Origin: Chaunax sp. Z400
Lineage: Eukaryota > Chordata > Actinopteri > Lophiiformes > Chaunacidae
Reading direction: 5' to 3'
Assembly: GCA_037577475.1 (NCBI GenBank)
Contig: CM075201.1
Span: forward strand, 11,513,501 to 11,577,500
Length of the DNA stretch: 64,000 bases
Shown here piece by piece: positions 11,105 to 22,600 of the stretch (positions within the stretch are counted from its first letter, which is position 1; each line of letters starts with the position of its first letter). The position numbers and the translations under genes were made by a program. Under the pieces are notes generated by a model. That model was not told the origin of the DNA and did no database searches. It saw only the letters and a list, made by a program, of their open reading frames with translations.

Positions 11105-11325
11105 TACCTTTATTAGTCCCACATGGGGAAATTCTTTCTCTGCATTTGACCCATCCCTGAGGAGCAGTGGGCTGCCACTACACGCGGCGCCCGGGGAGCA
11201 AATTGGGGTTCAGTATCTTGCTCAAGGATACTTCAACTTGTGGACTTGCAGGGGCTGAGGATCGAACCACTGACCTTTTTGTTCTGTGAACGACCGCTCT
11301 ACCCCCTGAGCCACAGCCGCCCCCA
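11072..11325 (-). mobile_element. tRNA-derived SINE, unit A
   Basis: On the minus strand it starts near 11325 with a tRNA-like head: an A-box-like GTGGCTCAGGGGGTAGAGC (11291-11310 region), then a B-box-like GGTTCGATCC about 40 bases on. Next comes the fish-SINE body (a segment of the type TATCCTTGAGCAAGATACTG), and the 3' end carries an (ATT)n/(AAT)n tail at 11072-11104. The tail is one repeat shorter in unit B. The 72- and 78-codon frames over it are shadows. Confidence 0.85.
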
Positions 11326-11499
11326 ATCCATGAAAATCCATGAAATCCATGAAAATTAAGAAATTAATTGCACTAGAAGGGAACTCAAGGGCACATACCT
11401 CTGCCAAGGCCCAATGATCCCTTTTAATTAAATTAAGCACGAATCAAAATTCCAACAAGGCATGTGCACCGTTAAAATGGCTGCCTTCAGTTTTCGGTT

Positions 11500-12535
11500 T
11501 AAGTAAGGGGAAAAAAGAAATCATGGATCCACCTTTTTTCTCATAGCTACTCCAAAATTCAACTGTTCCATTTTTGGCACATGCCTCATTCTTCCACAAA
11601 GTTTCATGAAAATCTGTCTAGTTGAGAAACGTTTAGTTGTTGGTTTTTTGGGTTTTTTTGCCCATGTCCCTTTAGGGACTCCGTACTATCTCACAATGAT
11701 GACAGAAAAAGCTGGAAATTTATGGATCCCTTTATTCCCTTCATTTGGATCCACTCCAAAATTTGATGATTTGTTCTATAGCACATGCTTCATCCTTCCA
11801 CCTTGTTTCCTGGTAATCTGTTCATGACAAAAACAGTAAAAATAAAAAAAACTTGTCTTTTGTTCAGAAAAGTACAAAATATAATCCTGAATATCACCCC
11901 TTTTTCTGGATCCACTCCAAAATATAATACATGCCCAACCTTTCTACCAAGTTTAATCAAAATCAGTCACTTAGTTTATGCTTAACAAATGGAAATGGTG
12001 GGAAAAGTCCTATCTCACTATGTTAAGGAAAGTGAGAAAAAAAATCCTGGACCCATTATGTGGATCCACTTCAATGTTTAATGGATTTTTCATATGCCCG
12101 ACCCTACCCTCCCATTTCAGGAAAATCTGTCAAGTTAATGTGTAATCCTGCAAAAAGACAAACAAGCAAACAAAGCTGACAACACCTGGAGAGTGCAAAC
12201 CTCTGCCAGGGAAGCTCAGTTTCCTGATGAAGTTTTAATGCCATTTGTGGTTGCACTTCAGTCTCCCTTCCTTTTCTAAGCAGATCTGTAATGGAGCTCA
12301 CCTGCACAGGATCCTGGTGCCCTCTCCTACTAGGAGAACTGAAGGTGCAGCTCATGTTCACTCCCTGAGGAACACCTTGATGAGGCAGGGAATCATTGGT
12401 TTGTAATGATCCAAATTACCAACTAAATCTAATTTTTTGTTCCTTACAATACCACTCCAAAAAAAAAAAACTTCATCTGTTCATACCTTTTTGAGTAATC
12501 CTGCAAAAAACATTACCTCCTCAGCCCAGGTAATA
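11500..12535. repeat. Long dispersed teleost repeat, internally repetitive
   Basis: Degenerate phrases recur about every 180 bases: GGATCCACTCCAAAAT, then CATGC..CATCCTTCCACC, then AAGTTT.AT.AAAATC.GTC. The region ends with TAATCCTGCAAAAA..CATTACCTCCTCAGCCCAGG (12506-12535). This is a common fish non-coding repeat of uncertain class, possibly non-autonomous. A shorter inverted piece (ATTACCTCCACAAGGAAGTA ... TTAGCAGGATTACT) lies at 13779-13845. Confidence 0.6.
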
Positions 12536-12862
12536 ATGTCAGCAATAATAACATGAATAATATTTAATTTACTTAGCTTTTAAAATAGTTTTTTTTAAAC
12601 ATGTTGAATGTTAACGTTTTGGAACAGTTGTCCTTTACGATAGTATTATAGACGAGGACAACCATACAAAAAACAAAAAAAATCTCAGAATGATTATCGG
12701 GAGCTATTATTTTGAAAACCCGCTCAAACCGGATGTCTCCCCTTAAACTTTACCATCTGGATACACACAATGCATTGAAGGCTATGGTGGGTGAGGACGC
12801 ACACGGAGCCCCAGTAATCTCTCCCGACTGACTGATCTGCAGCTTTATCTCGTCCTGAGAAG

Positions 12863-13067
12863 ATGTCTGTGAACGAGGTCTACGTGTTCCGGCCCTTCAA
12901 GCTCATCGCGCTGCTGTGCGTCTTTCTGGCGCTGTGTTTGGACATAGTGGCTCTGCTCAGTCCAGCCTGGGTCACCGCGGACAATTTCTCCCTGTCTCTG
13001 TGGGAGTCCTGCTCCCAGTCCGAGGGAGAGGAGCCACGGTGGAGCTGCTTCTCCACTCTCACATCTG
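12863..13067 (+). CDS. First coding exon of a TMEM47-like (PMP22/claudin family) protein, unit A
   Basis: The ATG at 12863 opens 68 codons plus one base, ending at ACATCTG|GTACGA. The residues show a short N-tail, a hydrophobic first membrane segment (LIALLCVFLALCLDIVALL, about residues 14-32), SPAWVTADN, and the start of the extracellular loop with LWESC followed by WSC, the W-(L)W-C-C signature of the PMP22/claudin superfamily. FLALCLD, SPAWVTADN and LWESC point to TMEM47, a junction-associated four-pass protein. The upstream sequence is locally GC-rich and the ATG context (AAGATGT) is acceptable. The next TMEM47 exons (second to fourth membrane segments) are not found downstream in the unit, so this is either a first exon with a distant remainder cut off by the duplication or a stranded exon. 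Confidence 0.8.
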
Positions 13068-13700
13068 GTACGAATCAGCACCTTTATGGTTTATTTCCCG
13101 GTGCTTCTATAACTCACTGTCCCGGGCGTAAGGATGCTGTTGTTTTGTTGGATAATAACTAACTATTGAATGTTTCAACATGTTTTTGCGCTCGTACGAT
13201 CATGCTGAAAAAATACTTGCGAACTCAAAGACATAGTAGTATTGATGGGGAACCTCATTTGACCACTTTTCTGGTATAGCCTACATGTAATGCACAATGC
13301 ACTGGTAATTATGCCATGTGTGACTCTAAATTGTGGAGGTATTAAATTACCATGTTATCTGTGGCTTCTTTCAAGGTCTATTTTTAGAGCCACACAAAGG
13401 CAACGCATTCCAAAAATTTTTTTTTAAAAAGGAGAGAGATTTGTTTGTTTTGAAGCTTCCAGGCAGAGTTTGTTGTACTTGGCTTATTGGCTTCTGTCCA
13501 TCAGCTGAGGCATTCAGGGCTTCGTGTGCTGTTGATAAATTTCCTCTGTTCATACCAGAACAGTGACGTGGTGGCAGTGTGACAAACACACTGTGGTGCT
13601 CAGCAGAGCCAGGAAGGTTTGACTAACTGATGAGGAGGCATGAGACCAAGGAGATATTTAACTCATATTGTTCTAGTGATGATTCTCTCTGTGTTTTCAG

Positions 13701-13721
13701 TGAATGGTCAACAAAGGGCCG
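13701..13721 (+). other. Possible 21-nt micro-exon after the TMEM47-like exon
   Basis: The bases lie between a strong acceptor (TCTCTCTGTGTTTTCAG) and a consensus donor (GGTGAGT). It would add VNGQQRA in the phase left by the exon at 12863-13067 (phase 1 to 1). Length 21 keeps the frame. It matches nothing I know in TMEM47, so it may be chance. Unit B equivalent: 46826-46846. Confidence 0.3.
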
Positions 13722-13778
13722 GTGAGTCAGTGTCACGTTTAAATGTTGACACTGGTGCTTTAACATTATAACTGTATT

Positions 13779-13900
13779 ACCTCCACAAGGAAGTAGGGTT
13801 TTTTTCTGACATTTCTTTGTTTGTTAGCAGGATTACTCAAATTACTGTTATTATTATTATTAGTATTATTATTATTACTATTATTATTATTATGTTTGAT
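13779..13900. repeat. Inverted piece of the 11.5-kb repeat family plus (ATT)n microsatellite
   Basis: ATTACCTCCACAAGGAAGTA to GTTAGCAGGATTACT is the reverse-orientation end of the family described at 11500-12535. It is followed by an interrupted ATT/TTA run at about 13847-13892 and AACAACAAC. Confidence 0.55.
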
Positions 13901-14802
13901 AACAATAACAACAACAACAAAAATCAGCCTGGTAATGTGAACGCACTTTCTTCTCTTATTTGTTTTTTGTCCATCATCCCTTCATTTATTAATCCCTCGA
14001 TCTGCCTTTCTTGCACTTCTGACATTTATGACAGATTACAGACTCTTTTGCTCTGTTCCCTCTCGACCTCCAGCCCCACCTTATAGACAAATCAAACAGC
14101 TCGTCTCAGTCATGTCACAAACACTCCCTTGTTAACAGCTTAAGTGTGGAGGTAAGAGCTTCTTGTGCAGTTTGTCTTGTGTGTCTGTGTGGTTATATGC
14201 GTGATGCGTGAAATGAGCCTGGGACAAGAAGTACGGTGGCTGAGTAGGATCACTGTCTGCTGTTTTTAGAGCTTCAGGAAGAAAATGCTCTTTTCATGCA
14301 AAGTAAAGGAAAAGCTTTGCCTCAACTGTCAGATCCAAACTAGCTGTGCGATTTTGTCATGTTGTGACATAACAGAGCATTAATTAAGTTATTACTAAAA
14401 CCAATAATAATCGAATGCAGAGGCAATTATGTAATATGATGAAGAGTAGATACATTTATATAGTCTCACAGTCACCTGCCCTTAGAGAACAACCATAATG
14501 CTGATGAGGCCCGGGATGAAACTGAGTTTGACATCTCTGTCCTACACAATTAGGATGAAGCTGAGGATGTTGGTTTATGGAAGAATATGCAAAAGCAAAT
14601 TAAAGTAAAGCTAGAAAAGTAAAGACTTACAGGTAAAGGTATGACCACTGCTAAATACTCACATAAAGAGCAGTGATTAGTCTCTACAGTATAAGGAATG
14701 GTTGCTTTTGTAACTTCTGACATTTGGGAATAAATGTAAAACCAGCACGTCTTGGGAGGAATGTCTCCGATGGCAATGTTTAGTTACGACTACTGGAAAG
14801 AA

Positions 14803-14829
14803 AAAGTCACACGATATTAGTGTGACTTT
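14803..14829. repeat. Short perfect hairpin
   Basis: AAAGTCACAC, a 7-base loop GATATTA, and GTGTGACTTT: a 10-bp perfect stem. There is no following T-run and no gene end next to it, so no terminator role is implied. Unit B: 47928-47954. Confidence 0.5.
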
Positions 14830-14884
14830 CTCCAATATTACTGCCTAACCTCTCGACAGCTCTTTTAGTCTAAATGTTATGTTT

Positions 14885-14987
14885 CTTAAAACAAGTGAAA
14901 ACATTCTCCATTCTCTTAGTTCTCAAAATGGAATGGAGCCACGTAGAACAGCTGTCCCACTCAGCCCACATTTTCACTTGTTTTAAG
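14885..14987. repeat. Nested inverted repeat, MITE-like
   Basis: CTTAAAACAAGTGAAAA (14885-14901) is the perfect reverse complement of 14971-14987. Inside it CTCCATTC (14907-14914) pairs with GAATGGAG (14931-14938). It could be a small palindromic transposon remnant. Unit B: 48010-48112. Confidence 0.5.
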
Positions 14988-17104
14988 GGGAGTATGACGC
15001 TATGAGTCCAATCTGACTTTAGTCCCTCGTTAAAACGGACATTTTTTTGCAGCCTGCACCCCAACCTGGTTCAGAACCGTATCTAAAATCCTGGAAGACA
15101 GATTGACCGAGTCTGTGAAACCAACACAGCTTTTAGAATAAGGCCATTTAACCGGCCTCCTACACCTGTTACATCAGCTTAAAGCTTAAACATCAATATT
15201 GATCTTTACATCGAAGCCCCATTAGGAAGACAAGCAGGAGTATTTACAGAAACATGTCATTATTTCATAGCATACTGAGGTTTTAACCACAGCTACACTA
15301 CATATTAATAGAAAAACTTCTTTTTATATATATATATCATGCACAGCTCAGTCATTTGAATATTTAATCTGTCAGGATCACAGAGACAGTTTGTTCCACG
15401 TTGTAGTGCCAGATCCACTTCAGGTAATTCTTTGACTTTTTCTCAAATTAGGTCTTCGATCAACTTCTGCTTGTTCATTAAGATTGAAAGCAGTTTCTCC
15501 TCGGCGTACATTGGTGCTCAATTTCTTTAATGGATTACTCTCAGCTCAGAAGCACCGGAATGAACAAAACAGTGAATGAGCTGGTCGAGGAACTTATTTG
15601 CCAAAAAAGCGGAACATTTTTCTACTATAGACACCAACATGAAGAAGGAGGAGCAAAAAAGAAAGAGGCCAGAACACATTTCTCTCACCGAGAAGAGGCT
15701 CCATTTGAGGCTCCTTAAAAGTAAGAGGGAGAAACTCAATGCACAGGCAACAGCATTAGCTGGGCCACCAATCAGAGATCATCCAGCTGGAAGTATAAAG
15801 GCCTCAACCCCTCAATGCATGTGAACCCAAAATACACATCATGAAAACAGAATCAGCTGGACAACATTTATCATTTCAGATGCCTCATTCCTTAAACTCT
15901 AAAACAGTCAAAATAAATACAAACAAACATACATGACCCTCAACAAGGTAAATATATATCTGTATGGAATCAAGAGAAATAAATGAGCTGGAATCGTTGT
16001 TACCTCTCACAACAAGAGCTGGAGGAGGTCATGTGATCACCGACATTAGTTTGTTTTTGGTTTTCTTTCTTCTCTGTTTGTCTGCAACATATCTACAATA
16101 TTTATTTTGAAGACATTTTGTGTCGGGGGGGATTATAGGCTAAGGACTGGGACTGGGATCTGGGCGATGATATATAATATGTATTTTGAAGGGGGCGATA
16201 TGTATTGGGTCACAGTAACAGAGAGGAGCAGAGACATGACACTGACACCACTATGTAGCTGAGATGATGCAGGTTCAGAGTCATTCAAATGGATTTGATC
16301 TATCTATGACAGATAAGGAGTTATATCTAGAATAAAACAGATCTGGAGTCACCATGATGGAAAATAATATATTTGTTAATAAATCATTAACTACTGATGA
16401 AAAAACCACATGATTCTGAGCTAATAGTAGGTTTCCAGGGCCGAGGACTTAGGAGGTGTTACTTCATTTGGCATGAAGTCTGAGTAAAGCCACATCATAG
16501 CAGACTCTGTTTTTTAACTCTTCTTGTCTTGTTCTTCTTCCAGTATTGGTAGCAGCCCAGACATGCTTATGGTGGTGCTTTAAGTAGCTGCAAATTGTTG
16601 CAGTAGTGTTAATGTATCTCATTTCATACGTTTGAACTGGTGAGTTAACGTAAGAGTAGAAGTATATTAAGAAAATGTCTGATGGCGTCTGTTTGCTCAA
16701 CACATCCTATTCATTTGAGTGTGGGTGTGATTCCCACATCACACTGGAGATCACTGTGTGCTTCTCTCACCCAAACATTGAGGTTGCTCTGGGGTGTATC
16801 CTGTCTGGTTCCACTTCTGCACAAGTGTATCCGAGGCGTTGACCGGTCGAGAGCACTGACACCCGGGGACAAGAGAAGAAATACTAAGCAAAGTGCATAT
16901 GTATATTTTAAGGTGAAAAAGAGTTTGCTCATAATCTTTCCATTTACAGTAATGCATAGGAGGCTATAGAACTTATAAAACAGTAGTGCAAAATGTACAG
17001 ACTGTCTGTCGTTTAAGGTTTATAACATTCAACATCCATGATATAATGAAATAAAATAATAAAATAAAATATGCTCAGTAAGAAAACAGTCTTAAAATAG
17101 TCTT

Positions 17105-18550
17105 TCCGGACTCTTGCATGAATTTTGCCTTGGACAACAACCTTTGCCCATCAAGATTTAGAAGAATCTTCTGCAGCACTTCAAAAGTGCATTTGTGCTC
17201 TGGTGGGTAGTGCAGGTTCAAAGTGTGTATCAAATAACAGAACCAGCCATCCCAAAGTTCCCCAAGTCACTGAGGAGCATCACACCTTCTATGAGGATAC
17301 CGATGTCCTCTACGTCATCTCCAGGTTCCACACCTTCCTTTTGTATGACATACACTCCCATCACAGTTTGCTCCATGGAAGCGTTGGCCTCGGTGTTCTG
17401 TGAGGTCAAATATGACAGTAAATACATTTTCTGAGTCTGCCTTCAGTCTCAGTCTACAGTCTCAGTTTGAAAAGAATGAACAAACTGTGCATTCTTGACG
17501 GCAAACTGCAAATGTTTCAGGTCTGGAGAATAGTTATGTGATCGACAATACTTTGTTCTCAGTCTCCAAAAGGCAAGAACTCAACATCTATACAAGATCT
17601 CGACTAAATCAGACACGAAATGAGGCAACCTCACATGTGCATGGTGGTTTTCATTCTTATCAAAAAACATTCACCATGTGATTTTACCAATTACTTACTC
17701 ATCTCTGGCTGAGGCTGATGTAATCAGTATAATGCATGTTTAAAGAGTTTTGAAGTAAAACCCTGCATAATCATAGCACTAGGGCTGGGCAACATATTGA
17801 TATATCAGTAATGTGATAAGAGACTAGATACTGTCTGGGATTTAGGAGATTGTAATATGACATGTTTTGTCTTTTCCTGGTTTTAAAGGCTGCACTACAG
17901 TAAAGTGATGTCATTTTTTGAACTCACCAGACTGCTCTAGCCTTTTTATTATTTGCTATTAACCACTTAGTTATTATATAAGCATTACTGATGATTATTG
18001 ATCAAAAATATAATTTTGTGAATATTTTGTGAAAGAGGCAAAAGTCATCCCGACAATATTGAAATACAAACCTTGGAGATGGCCGCCATGAACCGTCTTA
18101 TTTTTCTTCCAGCCGCCCCACCTTTGCATGGAAAGATCACCATCATGCGTGGAGAGTACCGGTCGAGCTCAGCAAAGAATGTAGACAGCATAGGTACAGT
18201 TGAAATGTGCAGGAACTCCTTATCGATCTGAAAAACATTAACAATGCACAACAATGAATTACTAGTTGTTTGATCACTATATCGGTGAGGACAGAAACAA
18301 CTGGTCCACACTATAATATTTGATTTGCCATTATATTCCTGTTCTTGTGCCTGTGTAATAATAATACTGAATTGGAAGCTGTCTGTGTAAGCTGAGATGA
18401 ATGAGCTTTATAGACATGTGTGGTGAGTCCACTTCACGCCTTAATTGTGCATGGACAGTTTACACATATGATGTAATTTATAATGTTTAAGTAATTTGTA
18501 TCTACTACTCTCTCTGGCATCACAGTGTTTGCACTGCCACACACACGTCA
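17105..18550 (-). pseudogene. C2H2 / SAMD3-like gene remnant with frameshift, unit A
   Basis: Three minus-strand exon remnants in gene order. (1) 18550-18441, after acceptor TTTCAG, has a C2H2 finger CKHCDARESSRYKLLKHYKL-H (C-x2-C-x12-H-x3-H) and then a stop shortly after. (2) 18227-18072, 52 codons with acceptor CAG and donor GTTTGT, starts IDKEFLHISTVPMLSTFFAE and contains FPCKGGAAGRKI. (3) 17397 to about 17105 reads VGVYVIQ-like GVYVIQKEG, DVEDIGILIEGVMLLSDLGN, then loses frame near 17240 and continues in another frame as YPPEHKCTFEVLQKILLNLD. This order (finger, long middle, GI.IEG.. and YPPEL-KYTFE tail) fits a teleost multi-copy family usually named SAMD3-like. The middle of the gene and the frame are lost, so it is dead in every visible copy. 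Confidence 0.7.
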
Positions 18551-18721
18551 CTGAAAGAAGAAAAAAAAGAGCAAATGATATGATATGATAACAGATAAAC
18601 AAAAATATGAACTTACCTATGTTTTGCAGAGGTGGTGCACACAATCTCAGCATGGGGACACTGCTTAAGTTAGTTCTTTATCTGGTAAAAAGAGAAAATG
18701 TTTTAAAATTCCTATACAACA

Positions 18722-18920
18722 GTAATAAATAGATAGATAGATAGATAGATACATAGATAATCTTTATTGTCTGCCCCATCAGTGACAGAAATAGATAGAT
18801 AGATACATAGATAGATAGATGGATAATCTTTATTGTCTGTCCCATCAGTGACAGAAATAGATCGATAGATAGATACATAGATAGATAGATAATCTTTATT
18901 GTCTGTCCCATCAGTGACAG
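18722..18920. repeat. Compound (GATA)n minisatellite, three units of about 66 bp
   Basis: Runs of AGATAGAT alternate with three copies of AATCTTTATTGTCTG(C/T)CCCATCAGTGACAGAAAT. The minus-strand frame across it (MGQTIKII repeats) follows from the repeat and is not a gene. Unit B: 51847-52045. Confidence 0.85.
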
Positions 18921-20368
18921 AAATTTGTCTTTGACAGGCTCAACACATTCAATTCACATATAAAACATCACACAATTGTGAATAAGTATTACAATATCTA
19001 AAATTAAATACACTGAAATGTGTAGACAGCAATATTTTTATTATTAGCCAACAATAAATTAGTAAAGCAATTTCAGTTTGCTTGGCATGTCTGCATCAAA
19101 ATAGGCCACACTGCACTGCAACAGTGTTTTAAATATCCATGGATAGAACTGAGTCTGTGTAGCAGATAGGTTTAGACTAGTGTGGCCAGATGACAATGCC
19201 TATAATTCGGGACTGGGCACTTGGAGTGGTCCGGGTTTTCAGAAATGCAACATTTTAGTGAATTATAACATTTTTAAAATTACATTAGCAGGAAACCGGA
19301 TTGCATTGAAAAAATACAATATTATGTATTAAGGACACATCTGTGCCACTTGCCAGCTGTGCTGAGCGTCACCTTTGACCTCTATCTACTCCCTGACGTC
19401 CTCTCTTCCATTCGTAACCAAACATAAACGCCAAGACAAAAAGCTTCATATTCAATTTTGACAAAACGTCCCAATACTTCTACGACGCTGCAATTGATAT
19501 GAGTCATAGCGCCAGGCAACTTTATACACGTTTATTGAATGGAAGCTGGTAATTTGTCATTTCGATCATTTTTCACATTGAACGTGAAAAAAACGCCGAT
19601 AATTGTAGCGCTGTAAGTTCAGCTTCTCTGGACATTAAAGAATGACCAATAGTAAGTTAAGTTAACCACTCTAAATCATCTTAACACGATGACCACATCT
19701 ATATCATGGCGACCGTCCCAATAATGTTAGCGAGGTTGTAGGTTTATTTTTTTTACTAACGACGGTTCAGTGGAAGGAATTTTCACATGCAGCACACAAA
19801 AGCAATTTAGCAAAATAATGTACCCAGGGTGTAAATAGCGTATCCGACTGAGAAATTTCTCAGAATTGTCTAGTAACTACTAATTATCAATCACGCTGTT
19901 TAACTAGATAAATCAATGTATATACATATATATATTAATTACTTACCCTTAAGTTCAAGGATGCCAAACGATTAGGTGTTGCATATACTGGTTGTCATAA
20001 AACTTCGATTTAAAAAGAAGAAGAAGAAATAAACCAATAGTTGATAAGAAAAAGAAAAAGACCCGCCTACCTGTTGTATTCTCCTTACTGTTGCCTTTTG
20101 TAAACCTCGTAAATTTGAATTACCCTAAAACTACTGTCGAAATGGGTCAGAACTCGAAGAATTAAAAGTAAAAACACAGTTGAAATGAGTAGTATAAAAA
20201 ACAAAAATGAGAAATTTATCAAATGTATTGACAAATATATGCACATTAGCCCCAGAATTTCATATTTTGGTGTCTTTGGTATACGATGTCTATTTGCCAT
20301 AAAGTACAGCTCTCCAGTTTCCACATTTCCCACATTTTCCACGTATCTGAAGTATCTCCAAAATTGTG
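18921..20368. other. Non-coding stretch
   Basis: AT-rich sequence without a gene or element I can support. Confidence 0.5.
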
Positions 20369-20432
20369 TTTAACCTTTGACCTACTTTTGGCACAAGACC
20401 TTTAACCTTTGACCTACTTTTGGCACAAGATG
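20369..20432. repeat. 32-bp direct tandem duplication
   Basis: The block starting TTTAACCTTTGACCTACTTT occurs twice, at 20369 and 20401, differing only in the last bases. Unit B: 53494-53557. Confidence 0.85.
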
Positions 20433-20556
20433 ACTGTAAAACTGCTTTTGCTCCAAAATATAGCACTTTTTAAAAAAAATTTTTTTTTAGCTTTTTTAGA
20501 GCTGGTGGCCCAGTTAAAATGTTTCAAAAGGTTTTTCATAAAACAAATAATTATTA

Positions 20557-20614
20557 CCTTATCTTATCTTATCTTTTCATCTTATTATCTTATCTTATCT
20601 TATCTTATCTTATG
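20557..20614. repeat. (CTTAT)n microsatellite
   Basis: An interrupted run of CTTAT/TTATC pentamers. Unit B: about 53682-53739. Confidence 0.85.
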
Positions 20615-20695
20615 GTCTGTGGTGTGATTTGTTACTTGTTATTTGAGTTGTTTTTATTCGAGGCAATTGCAGGCTGTCATATGCAGGACTGATGA

Positions 20696-20811
20696 GGAGA
20701 TCGGATAGAGGCATTGGAGATCAAGTCCCTTCTGTCTCAGTTGTCGACTCTGCAGGCCCAGAGGACAGAGGAGATCCAGCACCTGGTTTGGAGTAACACA
20801 GGTGAGCTCAT
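20696..20811 (+). other. Possible coiled-coil exon fragment of unknown gene
   Basis: After an AG at about 20688 an open frame reads GDRIEALEIKSLLSQLSTL, QAQRTEEIQHLVWSNT and ends at CACAG|GTGAGC. The residues have leucine-rich heptads and the donor is good. In this frame two stops lie just upstream, so the fragment is partial at best. I do not recognise the family. Unit B: 53821-53936. Confidence 0.35.
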
Positions 20812-20814
20812 ATT

Positions 20815-21969
20815 TTACGACGAGCGAGCCTGATCTGCTGGACAGAGAGGACCGCTGATCTGACCTTCCAGCACAGGCTTGATCAGTTGAAGATCTCCAA
20901 ACAGTAACTCAGTCAGCGACTGCCTCCAGACTCTTCTCCCTACCCTCAGCCCGACCCCAGCTCCTTCCATGATACCTCTGCTAACCTAATGCTAAACATA
21001 TAGACATTTAAAAAATATGGGTCTTTTTCTGTATCCACTGCATACACTGACATTGTTTTTGTGACTTGAATATGGATTAAAGCTCATTAATTAACATGTT
21101 ATATCTCATGTGTTTAATCCATACAAATATCTAAGTGTACAGGTTGTTGTTTGTAGGATGTTGTGCTTTAGTTTTTCTTAGCCAAGATCAGGTAACTAGT
21201 GCTGCATTAATGCTCCATAGGTGAGGATTGAACCCCTACAGTAGACTGTTGCTGACATATGGTGGCCGATATGGGTATTACAGTGACAGAGTTTGTTTCA
21301 GAGATATCCCCAAGGGAATAATCAGGGGACATTCAACCCTCTGCTGATTATATATTCATGAATGAACAGAGCAGCTGTCAAAGAGCTCATCATCAGAAAT
21401 AATCAACACGTTCAAGAGACGAATGCTGAGCTGATGAGTGAAGGGTTCAATACTTGGGAAGCTCTCAGGGCAGGGATGAATAGTTTTAAAGTTTTTTTAC
21501 CCACCCACTGGGTCTGATGGACATGATTGGGGGTTTAAAACAATAAAACCTCAACAGTTTAGGTCAGTGTAATTAACAGATGTTGACTTTATGTCAGTCA
21601 TAAGCAATACAGACAGCATACATGGTTAATAGTTGCCACTGACCTCTGCTACATCACATTTATCAATAAACCTTCTCTTATGTGATCGACCGTAGGCGTG
21701 AATGTGAATGGTTGTTTGTAAGGCTGAATGACAACTCGTTAGCTAATCTTGACAAAAGGACTAAAGTGAACTTAATATAATGATAAAGTGAAAGGACTCA
21801 GAGAGCTCAAACCTCCACCAACACCATTCATTAAAACTAGAACAATAAGGAAGTAGTTTCCAGACCAAATCACAACAAAAGCCTATAAAAAAATGCTGAT
21901 CAGAGACATATCAATGACTTTAAACAGGTGCTATACTGTTAAACATGTATTCACATGAAATAGACTTAT
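20815..21969. other. Non-coding stretch
   Basis: No exon or element recognised. Confidence 0.5.
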
Positions 21970-22600
21970 TTACATACAGTATATGTCTGAGCCTTCAAAC
22001 ACGCCTCTGACTATTCCTTTTCTTGAAATTTCCTCCTGAAAATCCATCCTCCAGCACTTCAGTTTATCTTCTGATGACTCAGAAAACGTATCTACAAACA
22101 ATTTGTACAACAGCGATACCTGTCCTGTACCATTAGCATATTTCATGGAAATGTCTACCAGCAATGAGAAGGGTGGCTGGTTTAGAGAATGGTTTTGAGA
22201 AACAGAAATAAAATTTCTCATTTGCAAGAACTCAAAGAAGTGTGTTGCAGGGAGGTCATACTTTTCTTGTGTTTCTGTAAATGACATTAACCTTCCTTTG
22301 TTATATAGATCCATTATCCTGCTTACTCTTTTGCTAGCCTATGTCTTAAAACTAGCATCTTCTCTACTGGGTATTAACTTATTATTGCCCCATATGGGTG
22401 TGAAACATGACAGTGGCTGAGACTGTCCTAATACCAACATAGGTTTGGAAGTTTTAGACCCATGCCTCAAATAGATGGAGAATCTCTTATAAACATTGCA
22501 AGTGGCTCCATTGCAAGCACAAATAGCAATGGAGAAAGAGGACATCCCTGACGTGTGGATCAGTTTGCAGATATTGTTGTAAACTAGCATTTGAGGACTA
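21970..22600 (-). mobile_element. L1-like LINE ORF2 fragment, unit A
   Basis: Minus strand, 5' to 3'. RQGCPLSPLLFVLAME (22553-22506) is a reverse-transcriptase palm-proximal motif of L1 elements. Further on come PIWGNNKLIPSR and then, in another frame, LYNKGRLMSF, EKYDLPATHFFEFLQMRNFI, typical of the ORF2 C-terminal half. The segments lie in different frames with stops and most of ORF2 is absent, so it is a dead fragment. Confidence 0.8.

Larger units (their letters stand above)
13901..17104. other. Non-coding stretch
   Basis: Apart from the two hairpins and a short TATA run at 15328-15338, I see no exon, RNA gene or mobile element I can name. Open frames at 15530-15824 and 16464-16969 show no family resemblance and overlap each other on both strands. 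Confidence 0.5.

Noticed and set aside
11222..11440. 72-codon minus-strand frame and possible functional tRNA gene
   Set aside because: The A and B boxes belong to a SINE head followed by a SINE body and AAT tail; it does not fold as an intact tRNA with a proper acceptor stem as far as I can see.
12845..13081. 78-codon minus-strand frame
   Set aside because: Antisense of the TMEM47-like first exon.
14803..14829. Rho-independent-type terminator
   Set aside because: This is eukaryotic DNA; the hairpin has no T-run and no adjacent gene end.
18678..18911. 77-codon minus-strand frame with three MGQTIKII repeats
   Set aside because: Product of the GATA/66-bp minisatellite, not a gene.
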